DNA of 44,886 bases from a bacterium (GTDB lineage Bacteria > Cyanobacteriota > Vampirovibrionia > Gastranaerophilales > Gastranaerophilaceae), in NCBI GenBank assembly GCA_017471365.1, contig JAFUUC010000079.1, positions 1 through 44,886 of the forward strand. The letters are read 5' to 3'. Of this stretch, positions 16,498-23,757 are shown one piece after another. The position numbers and the translations under genes are program-made. How positions within the stretch are numbered: position 1 is the stretch's first letter; each line of letters starts with the position of its first letter. The notes under the pieces are model-generated. The model made no database searches and was not told the DNA's origin. It was given only the letters and a program-made list of their open reading frames with translations.

Positions 16498-16935
16498 ATG
16501 AAACAAGTAACAACACAGCAAAAAATATTTGTTTCCGAATATATCAAGACTCTTGACGGAGAAAAAGCTCTAAAAGCAGCAGGGTATAAAAACAAGAATC
16601 CCAGAACATTTGCTACAGAACTACTTGCAAGAGATTCTATAATTAATGAAATTAAATCACAATTAAAGCGTCAAATTGAATCTCTGAGTGTTCAAAAGGG
16701 TTATGTTATACAAAAACTTTTGCAAATAGCAGAATTTTCACTGCAAGAGGAAGACATTCTTGATAAAGACGGAAATTACACCGGAAAGAAAAAACTTCGA
16801 GATTCTTCGGCAGGATTAAAAGCTCTCGAAAGTCTTTGCAAATATATGGGACTTTCAAATACAAAATCCGAAGATGAAGAATACCGAGAAGCAAAAATTA
16901 TTACAATATCAAATCTTGATGATGAAAAAATATAA
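16498..16935 (+). CDS. Terminase small subunit
   Basis: A 145-residue protein with the terminase_2 pattern: TQQKIFVSEYIKTLDGEKAL, KAAGYKNKNPRTFATELL, then a basic helix and a KLLQIAEFSLQEED segment. In the family the N-terminal HTH binds the packaging site and the rest oligomerises. Unusually it lies about 5.4 kb upstream of the large subunit, separated by portal and cargo-like genes. The 122 bp before it hold no gene. The assignment is good, although these proteins are short and diverse. Confidence 0.8.
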   Translation: MKQVTTQQKIFVSEYIKTLDGEKALKAAGYKNKNPRTFATELLARDSIINEIKSQLKRQIESLSVQKGYVIQKLLQIAEFSLQEEDILDKDGNYTGKKKLRDSSAGLKALESLCKYMGLSNTKSEDEEYREAKIITISNLDDEKI

Positions 16936-16955
16936 ATTTTAGAAAGGTTTTTAAA

Positions 16956-17306
16956 ATGAAAGAAGATAAAGAAATAGAAAAAATTCTCTTAAACGACAAA
17001 GCTTATGAAAAATTTTTGAACACCAAAATAGAAAAAGAATTTAGTGATATTACAGATAAAGTTTCGCAGGTTTCACAAAAAACTATAACAGACATCAAAG
17101 ATGTCCCGGTTGAAATGCTTTTTTGCAAAAACACAACTTATCTTGTAATGAATAAAGAAAGCAAAACAAAATCTTATATAAACGGGATTCAAGCAGAGGG
17201 GCTTTTGGGGACTGATAATACTCAACGTAAAAAACTTTGTTCCAAAGAAGTCGATTATTTTGTTAGTGACAATATTTATGTCAAATTTTACAAATTAAAA
17301 GTGTAA
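16956..17306 (+). CDS. Hypothetical protein in virion cluster
   Basis: A 116-residue protein with GAAAGG before the ATG, 20 bp after the small terminase gene. It is charged, with a helical N-terminal half (KEDKEIEKILLNDKAYEKFL) and a strand-rich C-terminal half. I do not recognise it. No signal peptide or membrane segment is seen. It ends 5 bp before the acetyltransferase gene and is probably co-transcribed with it. Confidence 0.6.
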   Translation: MKEDKEIEKILLNDKAYEKFLNTKIEKEFSDITDKVSQVSQKTITDIKDVPVEMLFCKNTTYLVMNKESKTKSYINGIQAEGLLGTDNTQRKKLCSKEVDYFVSDNIYVKFYKLKV

Positions 17307-17311
17307 AACTA

Positions 17312-17842
17312 ATGTGTAAATTTATTTTATTGGATACCTGTAATAACAGATCTTTGCACTATACCAATAAAGTTCAACGTTGTTTCAATCGTTACGCTAA
17401 ATATTTGCAAGACGATTTTTCACATGGTGAAAAAGATATCATTTCCTATATCAGTAATATACCTTTCTTTTACATAATTTTATCTTATGACAATGAATTT
17501 ATGGGATTTGTTTATCTTGACAATTTTGTCGGAGACGATAAGAACAATTACAGTGCGGAGCTTACAACTTGTTTTGAGCCTCATGCCTGGGGAACTTTTA
17601 CTCGTTATAGTGCAAAGTTTTTTTTAAAAAAAGCTTTTGATGAATTTGGCTTATACAAAATTAAGGCTTATGTTTTTCCGGATAATTACAGAACATCCGT
17701 TTTGTTAAAATCATCCGGATTTGAATACGAAACAACACTAAAAAAAGAAACTGTACGAAAAAATAAGTTACAGGATATAGATATTTACGCAATATACAGA
17801 ACTTACTATTACAAAAACGAGGTGAAATATGAACAATACTAA
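17312..17842 (+). CDS. GNAT-type acetyltransferase
   Basis: A 176-residue protein of the GCN5-related N-acetyltransferase fold. FMGFVYLDNFVG, the HAWGTFTRYSAKFFLKKAFD acetyl-CoA segment (motif A is degenerate), and the C-terminal VFPDNYRTSVLLKSSGFEYE match RimJ/RimL-like members. The last of these is the conserved N-x-x-S-x-x-L-x-x-x-G-F end. Similar GNAT genes occur between head genes in several podovirus-like phages, with unknown targets. It overlaps the portal start by 14 bp, suggesting translational coupling. Confidence 0.8.
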   Translation: MCKFILLDTCNNRSLHYTNKVQRCFNRYAKYLQDDFSHGEKDIISYISNIPFFYIILSYDNEFMGFVYLDNFVGDDKNNYSAELTTCFEPHAWGTFTRYSAKFFLKKAFDEFGLYKIKAYVFPDNYRTSVLLKSSGFEYETTLKKETVRKNKLQDIDIYAIYRTYYYKNEVKYEQY

Positions 17843-19487
17843 ATACGCATCAATTAATAACTCCATTGATGAACAATTTTTGATTGGAAATATCATTTCC
17901 AAATTTGATTATTACGATGAGACAAGAAACTCTCAACTTTCTGACAATCGTCTTATATCTCATTCTGTTTATAATTCTGACATTCCGAAAATTAATGATT
18001 GGAATTGCCGTATTCAATTGCCAGAGATTTATGAACTTGCACAAACCCTAAAATCTCATCTTGTGCAAAATCTTTATTCTCATCCTGAAGGAATGTTTGA
18101 CGTTTCAGGTGTAGACTACAATTCTCAAAAATTTGCAAACAAGCAAAAAGCAATGCTGGTAAATGTTTTTGAAGAAATGAAAATTGAAGATGAAATGGAA
18201 AAGATAATAGATTCTGTTGTAGAAACGGGCGAAGTCACTCTTTTTGTCGGTTGGGAAACAAGAGTAAAAAAAATTCGCAGACCGTTATCTTTGGAAGAAC
18301 AGCTTGATCTTCAAACTGATGCAGCATTTATTGTTGAAGATAAAGTTATCTACGACAATGCAAAAGTTCGTTTTATAGATTACGAAGATTTTGTCTTTGA
18401 CAAAAACGGAATTGATAACTGGGATACTTGTGCAAAAATTTACAGAACCTACAAAACTCTCGATGAAATTAAATCAAATAAATCAAATAACATGCTTAAC
18501 TTAGAAAAACTGGAAATATTGAAAGGAGTGGTGGCAAATAAAAAAAATAAGCGTGATGGTAAATATTCTACTTCAAAGATTGAAGTGTTGGAATTTTGGG
18601 GAGACATAGAACTTCCATCTGGCGAAGTTTTAAAAAACAAATTAATTTCGGTTGCAGGAAGAAATGTTATAATACGTTATGAAGACAATCCATTTGTTAT
18701 AAATCCATTTATTCACGCAAATATCATTGAATGTCCATCTACCGGACGGGGAATTTCTCCTTTACGTGTAGCATTGATTTTGAACAATATTTCTTCCACG
18801 ATATTAAATAAACAACTTGATGCACTCGCACTGATGATGAACCCTCCATATCTTGCACCTAAAGGTTGTTTTATGGGGCAACAAAATGTCAGTCCTGGTA
18901 AAATTATTGAATATGATGCATCACTAATGACAACAACTCCAACCCCTATATCTTTTGATAAAGCAATGACAGGTTGGGATTTTTTAAATTACTTCAAAAC
19001 TACAATTGAAAGTGCTACCGGAATTTTTAAAAACATGGCCGGGAATATTCAATCTCAAGAAAGAACTGCAACAGAAATCAATTATTCTGTCAATGGTCAA
19101 GAAGCAAGATTAAATATGATCCTAGAATCTATAAATCGCAAAGTTATAGTTCCGATGGTGGAAAAAACAGCTGAATTAATTTCCAACTTCAAAATTGGAA
19201 AAGAAAATGTCATAATAAAAGACCGAGGGAAAATTACATTTGTTGATATCGATGATGAAGTTAGAAATTCAAATTATGTTTACCGCTATGGAGATAGAAA
19301 AGCCGCTTTTGAACGTAAATCAAAATTGAAAGAACTTTTTGAAGTTATTAAATCTTTTGAAGGTATAAAAGACGTAGCAGAACATATAGATTGGCTTGAA
19401 TGTTTCAAATTTGCACTAGAACAATATGGAGTTGAAAACACAAATAACTTCCTAACATCTACTGAAGAAACTCAAACAGATAAATAA
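17829..19487 (+). CDS. Portal protein
   Basis: A 552-residue protein with Shine-Dalgarno GAGGTGA. Features of podovirus-type portals are present: an N-terminal helical region with SHLVQNLYSHPEG-like text, a central LEFWGDIELPSG beta region, and a long C-terminal helical part (LNNISSTILNKQLDALALMM, then ATEINYSVNGQEARL). The portal ring forms the DNA entry vertex and docks terminase and adaptor. Length fits this class. A strong terminator follows its stop codon. Confidence 0.8.
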   Translation: MNNTKYASINNSIDEQFLIGNIISKFDYYDETRNSQLSDNRLISHSVYNSDIPKINDWNCRIQLPEIYELAQTLKSHLVQNLYSHPEGMFDVSGVDYNSQKFANKQKAMLVNVFEEMKIEDEMEKIIDSVVETGEVTLFVGWETRVKKIRRPLSLEEQLDLQTDAAFIVEDKVIYDNAKVRFIDYEDFVFDKNGIDNWDTCAKIYRTYKTLDEIKSNKSNNMLNLEKLEILKGVVANKKNKRDGKYSTSKIEVLEFWGDIELPSGEVLKNKLISVAGRNVIIRYEDNPFVINPFIHANIIECPSTGRGISPLRVALILNNISSTILNKQLDALALMMNPPYLAPKGCFMGQQNVSPGKIIEYDASLMTTTPTPISFDKAMTGWDFLNYFKTTIESATGIFKNMAGNIQSQERTATEINYSVNGQEARLNMILESINRKVIVPMVEKTAELISNFKIGKENVIIKDRGKITFVDIDDEVRNSNYVYRYGDRKAAFERKSKLKELFEVIKSFEGIKDVAEHIDWLECFKFALEQYGVENTNNFLTSTEETQTDK

Positions 19488-19528
19488 ATCACTCGCTTTC
19501 TCATATTCTATTAAACTCTTATCTTGCA

Positions 19529-19558
19529 GCGGGAAGCCTTTAAAGCTCCCGCTTTTTT
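19529..19558 (+). terminator. Terminator after the portal gene
   Basis: GCGGG-A-AGC (19529-19537) pairs with GCTCCCGC (19545-19552) with one bulge, followed by TTTTTT. It separates the structural genes from the toxin-like genes downstream. Confidence 0.8.
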
Positions 19559-19598
19559 ATTAAATGTTTATTATCAAGAAAAACGAAAGGAAAATATT

Positions 19599-20858
19599 AT
19601 GACTAAGGATCTAGAAGATATACTTAAAAACAAAAATTTAACAAAAGAACAAAAAATTCAGGCAATAAACCAATATTATCGTAACTATAGGCAAGAAATT
19701 GATCAAGAGTTAAAGAAATATATTGCAAAACAATACACCGGAGCTGCTTTAGAAATAGGTAGTGCCGCAATACCAATGAATGGGGTAGGTGCAATAGGAG
19801 GCAATATCGGTAAAGAAGTACTTAAAAAACAACTTGGACGAAAAATATCTGAAAATATAGGAGCTGGTGCTTTATCTGGAACCATGAGCGGAAGTTTATT
19901 CGGTCTTGGGGAAAGCTTAATGAATGGAACCAATCCTGTTTTGTCATCATTGAAAGATGCATCTATTGGTTTTGCGACAGGAGGGGCATTAGGAGCAGTT
20001 GGTAGCAATGTACAAAAAGCCATAAAAGGATATCAATTAAAAAACTATGGTAATATAGATAATTTAGATGAAGTTTTAAGAAAACAATACAGTGCTGATT
20101 CAAGAAAATTTTACCAAGAGTACATTCAAGGAATTCAATTAAATAAAAATGGCAATTTTGACTTTACTAAGCGTGGGATTCAAGAACAACTCCACTGGAA
20201 TCCACAGCAAGCACAAAACTTCCCTGGGTTAATAAATGATATAAAAAATGCCCAAAAATTGCCTGATGTACCAAATACAAAACCTATGCAAAAACCGTAT
20301 GTATCACACTACGAAATGTATAGAGGACAAAATGGGGATCATCATATTGAAGTTTTAAAAAATGGGGCTAGAAGATACTATATAACAAAAGATACCCCCA
20401 CTGGTACTCCCCATGCTACAAGCACGGATACCAGTAAGGGTATCGAGACTTCTTTAGAAAGTCCTAACGGTATTGTACCAGCAATTGCACCAAATTTCAA
20501 CCCCCAAATGGGTAATTCTGATATTTTGTACGGAGGTGTAGAAATGAATATTAACAGTAATCAAACAACCGGTCAAGCGGCTCCGATAAATCAAACCACC
20601 TCCAGTTTTTCCGGTTACACAAATCCTTTAACCGGAAGTAACCATATTTTTACACAAGAAGAAATCGGTAGAATGTCATCCGAGGAATTTGCAAAATACG
20701 AAAAAGAAATCGATGCTCAAGTAAAAGCCATGAATGGTACTATGCCGACTGATAATGATTTAAAACAAGAAGCCATGAACGGCAGCGGGGTTGTTTATGT
20801 TAATTCTTACACCAGGGCTGACGGAACCAAAGTAAAAGGCTATTACAGAAGCAGATAG
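19599..20858 (+). CDS. Putative virion cargo protein with nuclease-toxin-like domain
   Basis: A 419-residue protein started at ATG 19599 after GAAAGGAAAA; the longer frame from 19524 begins inside the terminator. Residues about 45-140 are Gly- and Ala-rich with hydrophobic stretches (AIPMNGVGAIGGNIGK, SGTMSGSLFGLGESLM), as in ejection or pre-toxin regions. Residues about 189-262 (FTKRGIQEQLHWN, then LINDIKNA, HYEMYRG, RRYYITKDT) resemble the PBECR/barnase-EndoU-like nuclease domains of phage polymorphic toxins. Residues 322-419 are a tail shared with the protein at 21516. The toxin reading is by pattern only. It could instead be a structural ejection protein. Confidence 0.5.
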   Translation: MTKDLEDILKNKNLTKEQKIQAINQYYRNYRQEIDQELKKYIAKQYTGAALEIGSAAIPMNGVGAIGGNIGKEVLKKQLGRKISENIGAGALSGTMSGSLFGLGESLMNGTNPVLSSLKDASIGFATGGALGAVGSNVQKAIKGYQLKNYGNIDNLDEVLRKQYSADSRKFYQEYIQGIQLNKNGNFDFTKRGIQEQLHWNPQQAQNFPGLINDIKNAQKLPDVPNTKPMQKPYVSHYEMYRGQNGDHHIEVLKNGARRYYITKDTPTGTPHATSTDTSKGIETSLESPNGIVPAIAPNFNPQMGNSDILYGGVEMNINSNQTTGQAAPINQTTSSFSGYTNPLTGSNHIFTQEEIGRMSSEEFAKYEKEIDAQVKAMNGTMPTDNDLKQEAMNGSGVVYVNSYTRADGTKVKGYYRSR

Positions 20859-20865
20859 TTTTTAA
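20563..20865 (+). repeat. Shared C-terminal tail module, copy 1
   Basis: Nearly identical DNA to 22012-22269, covering the last 98 codons and the stop. Copy 1 has an extra 45 nt between AGCCATGAATGG (20726-20737) and AGCCATGAACGG (20771-20782), which copy 2 lacks. Confidence 0.9.
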
Positions 20866-20883
20866 TACTAAAAGGAGGTAATA

Positions 20884-20922
20884 ATGTGTAATATTTTTGA
20901 AAAATTAAATCTATATTGGTAA
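20884..20922 (+). pseudogene. Twelve-codon remnant with a perfect ribosome-binding site
   Basis: AAAGGAGGTAATA precedes ATG 20884, but the frame (MCNIFEKLNLYW) stops at 20922. Such a strong site with no gene behind it suggests that a gene was cut by the arrival or loss of DNA. A short leader peptide is an alternative. Confidence 0.35.
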
Positions 20923-20929
20923 AATAAGC

Positions 20930-21127
20930 TTATGTAAAAATAAAGTTAATTCCCCACAGAATCATTACCACGAATAAAATTATCATAGAGTATATAACAA
21001 AAAGACTCCACAGAACAGATACATTTATAAAAAAATATTTTCTATATTCAAGAAAATTCATACGGTAATTGTATTGCAAAGATATCAAAAAAAAGAAGAA
21101 ATTAAAATGTCTAAAATACGACAACAA
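20930..21127 (-). CDS. Small membrane protein, antisense in virion cluster
   Basis: A hydrophobic 65-residue frame; an inner ATG would give about 43 residues starting MNFLEYRKYFF. The last 35 residues (VLWSLFVIYSMIILFVVMIL) form one or two membrane helices. No good Shine-Dalgarno is seen, so the start is uncertain. It lies 6 bp after the other membrane ORF on the minus strand. Together they fill the space between the two toxin-like genes. Immunity function is a guess from position. Confidence 0.4.
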   Translation of the reverse strand: MLSYFRHFNFFFFLISLQYNYRMNFLEYRKYFFINVSVLWSLFVIYSMIILFVVMILWGINFIFT

Positions 21128-21133
21128 TTTTAA

Positions 21134-21487
21134 TTAAACAAATAACAATATTATGTTTGTAATTATAAAAAATAGTATATTTATAATTGCTAAACAAAAA
21201 CCAAAATTAAAAAATAATACAAATATATTTCTTAAAATTTTATTTTCTATATGTGTTTTAAAATTCAATATTGAGTATTTTTGTCTTAAATACCTTTCCG
21301 CAAAAACTGAAAATAAAAAAAATAAAGACAAATAAACCAAACAAGAATATATAGAAGAAAATTGTTCTTCATTAATAAATAGTGTATCCAATTTTATTTG
21401 TACGTAAAAAACAAAAATTGTGAATAACAATATCAAGTAAAAAATTAAAGATACAATATTTAACGAAATATATTTATATAAAGTCAT
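21134..21487 (-). CDS. Small multi-spanning membrane protein, antisense in virion cluster
   Basis: A 117-residue frame from ATG 21487 (a longer frame starts at 21529 but overlaps the divergent gene). It has about three membrane helices: IVSLIFYLILLFTIFVFYV, SIYSCLVYLSLFFLFSVFAE, and FVLFFNFGFCLAIINILFFI. A TATAAT-like box lies within 15 nt upstream on the minus strand. The DNA is far more AT-rich than the flanking virion genes, suggesting a separate origin (a moron). It may be an immunity or exclusion protein for a neighbouring toxin-like gene; this is not shown by sequence. Confidence 0.5.
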   Translation of the reverse strand: MTLYKYISLNIVSLIFYLILLFTIFVFYVQIKLDTLFINEEQFSSIYSCLVYLSLFFLFSVFAERYLRQKYSILNFKTHIENKILRNIFVLFFNFGFCLAIINILFFIITNIILLFV

Positions 21488-21515
21488 ACAACAATTATAA
21501 CATGAGGCAAATAAA

Positions 21516-22262
21516 ATGAAACAAGACAATAAAAATCAAAAGAATACGAACATATTTAACTACATTCCTAAAAAATATAGCAGCTATGTATTTGATGCTA
21601 CAACAAAATATCAAAAAAAATATGGTTTTGATATGGGAACGGGAGAACATGCAACATGGAATAACGAAGCTGATGCTTTTAAACATGCATATATGCAAGC
21701 TCAACTTTCACTTTGGACAGGTAAGCATATCTCAAAAGCACTTGGAGATTTTCATGAGTTCCAAGGAAATAAAACCATGGGACAATCAAAAGAAGAATAT
21801 AATATGGACAATTGGAACAACGAACAAGGAAGAGAAATTGCTCGTGAAATTATTCAGCAATATGGAGTATTATCAACCGTACCTTCTCAAAAAATAAATG
21901 ATATAATTGCTGAAAAAGTTGTAAAACGAATGAAAGAAGGGAAACTTATACTATCTCCTAATGATAGTCGTAAATATGAAAACTATAAAAATAATAATTA
22001 TCACTCAGCTAAAACAACCGGTCAAGCAGCACCAATAAATCAACTCACCTCCAGTTTTTCCGGTTACACAAATCCTTTAACCGGAAGTAACCATATTTTT
22101 ACACAAGAAGAAATCGATAGAATGTCATCCGAGGAATTTGCAAAATACGAAAAAGAAATCGATGCTCAAGTAAAAGCCATGAACGGCAGCGGGGTTGTTT
22201 ATGTTAATTCTTACACCAGGGCTGACGGAACCAAAGTAAAAGGCTATTACAGAAGCAGATAG
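21516..22262 (+). CDS. Putative virion cargo protein with polymorphic-toxin-like domain
   Basis: A 248-residue protein. Residues about 44-110 contain NEADAFKHAYMQAQL, then GDFHEFQGN, then YNMDNWNNEQGREIA. This is the His-Ala-Tyr / His-Glu / Met-Asp-x-x-Asn-Asn pattern of a domain (DUF6973-like) found in secreted polymorphic toxin proteins. Residues 166-248 are the tail shared with the protein at 19599, ending GTKVKGYYRSR. The body differs completely from that protein, so the two look like different cargo domains on one address tag. The ribosome site is weak. Enzyme activity is unknown. Confidence 0.5.
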   Translation: MKQDNKNQKNTNIFNYIPKKYSSYVFDATTKYQKKYGFDMGTGEHATWNNEADAFKHAYMQAQLSLWTGKHISKALGDFHEFQGNKTMGQSKEEYNMDNWNNEQGREIAREIIQQYGVLSTVPSQKINDIIAEKVVKRMKEGKLILSPNDSRKYENYKNNNYHSAKTTGQAAPINQLTSSFSGYTNPLTGSNHIFTQEEIDRMSSEEFAKYEKEIDAQVKAMNGSGVVYVNSYTRADGTKVKGYYRSR

Positions 22263-22269
22263 TTTTTAA
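22012..22269 (+). repeat. Shared C-terminal tail module, copy 2
   Basis: Nearly identical to 20563-20865 apart from a few point changes and the 45-nt gap. Identity stops a few bases after the stop codon, so the duplicated unit is the tail and not the whole gene. Confidence 0.9.
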
Positions 22270-22294
22270 ATTTTTAATTATAAAAGGTAAGATT

Positions 22295-23584
22295 ATGAAA
22301 TACAAATTATTAGATGCACAAAGGGAATTTTTAGAAATTCCCCATTCATATTCGCTTGACGTTGCGGTATATCAGGGTGGCTACGGCTCCGGCAAAACAT
22401 TTGCCGGAGCCTTACTCGGTATTCTGTTGGCACTAAAATTTCCCGGAGTCAGAGGACTTGTCGGGGCTAAAACTTATACCCTTGTCAGAGATACAACTCT
22501 CCAAACTTATTTTGAGCATCTTGATAGTATGAAGTTTGAAGCCGGAAAAGATTACAAATGGTCATCGGCCGAACAAAAACTGGTTTTCCACAACGGTTCG
22601 GAAATTTTATTTAGACATTTTGACGAACCGGATAAATTGAAATCCCTAAACCTTGGTTTTGTCGAGATTGAAGAAATGTCTGACATTCCATATGATACAT
22701 TCAAAGTACTTCTCGCAAGAATGCGTCAAACCATATCTTCCAATTGGAAAAATTTTACATATAGAATTTTTGGTCATACTAATCCGGAACTACAAAAAGG
22801 CTGGATTTATAAAACATTTTTTGTAAATCCTCCACCAAATTATAGACTAATTTGTGCACCAACTACACAAAACATATATTTGCCAAAAGACTTTTGCGAA
22901 GAACTAAAAAAGCTTTATGATAAAAAATATTATGATACTTTTGTTCTTGGCAAAACGGGAGATTATACTGAAAATCTCGTTGTTAAAGATTTTTCAGACG
23001 AAAATGTCAGAGAAATTCAATACAATGAAGATTTTGACGTACACATAAGCTGCGACTTTAACGTAGATCCTATGGCGTGGGTTTTAGCACACAAAACGGA
23101 AGATAAAGTTTTTTATTTTGATGAAATTGTGCTTGAAAATACAACGACCGCAAAAACTTGTGATGAATTTTATCGCAGATATCCTCGACATAAAGGTAAA
23201 ATTATCATTAATGGTGATGCTTCGGGTGATAACAGAAGTTGTACAAGTGAATACACAAATTACGTTATTATTAAAAAGAAAATGCTGGATTTTGGTTATG
23301 ACGTAGAAATTAAAATTAAGGCATTTAATCCTCCGATTAAAAACAGGATTGCGGCGTTTAATGCTAAAGTAAAGAATGCAAAAGGTGAAGTTTCGCTGTA
23401 CGTTTCACCAAAATGTGAAAAACTTTTGTATAACATTTACAATTTACGTTACATTATTGGTTCGTCAAAGATTGATGTTCCTAGTTATACACAGATAAAG
23501 CAATCTAAGGACTTAAAGTTTTTGTCACACCCGTTTGATGCGGCATCTTATCTGGTTGACTTTTACTGGCCGATCGTATTGTAA
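22295..23584 (+). CDS. Terminase large subunit
   Basis: A 429-residue DNA-packaging motor. Walker A GGYGSGKT is at residues 28-35, Walker B FVEIEEM near 121-127, and the coupling motif GHTNPE near 163. The nuclease domain shows acidic active-site candidates in SCDFNVDP (near 253), INGDASGD (near 309), and DAASYLVDF near the end. All key residues look intact, so packaging could still work. It is the last gene of the virion cluster, an unusual place, since large terminase is normally next to the small subunit at the start. Confidence 0.92.
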   Translation: MKYKLLDAQREFLEIPHSYSLDVAVYQGGYGSGKTFAGALLGILLALKFPGVRGLVGAKTYTLVRDTTLQTYFEHLDSMKFEAGKDYKWSSAEQKLVFHNGSEILFRHFDEPDKLKSLNLGFVEIEEMSDIPYDTFKVLLARMRQTISSNWKNFTYRIFGHTNPELQKGWIYKTFFVNPPPNYRLICAPTTQNIYLPKDFCEELKKLYDKKYYDTFVLGKTGDYTENLVVKDFSDENVREIQYNEDFDVHISCDFNVDPMAWVLAHKTEDKVFYFDEIVLENTTTAKTCDEFYRRYPRHKGKIIINGDASGDNRSCTSEYTNYVIIKKKMLDFGYDVEIKIKAFNPPIKNRIAAFNAKVKNAKGEVSLYVSPKCEKLLYNIYNLRYIIGSSKIDVPSYTQIKQSKDLKFLSHPFDAASYLVDFYWPIVL

Positions 23585-23605
23585 AACTACTATTCGACTA
23601 AATTA

Positions 23606-23647
23606 TGAAGATTACATAAGAATCAAGGCTACTACAGAAGTCGATAG
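23606..23647 (+). pseudogene. Vestige of a third shared tail module
   Basis: The frame reads NQGYYRSR and then TAG at 23621-23647. The 21 nt ending at this stop match the tail end of copy 1 at 18 positions. Only about a dozen codons are open upstream, so this is a remnant of another cargo gene. Confidence 0.5.
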
Positions 23648-23757
23648 ATCATGTTAACAATTGTTACAAATAACCATCAAATTCTTCAAGTTTTTTATTG
23701 AAATTGCCGAATACATGAATAAGTAAAGGAATAAAATCGAAAGGATTTGACGGAACA

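Noticed and set aside
19524-19598. Longer N terminus for the cargo gene at 19599.
   Set aside because: It would start inside the terminator hairpin; the ATG at 19599 has a clear Shine-Dalgarno.
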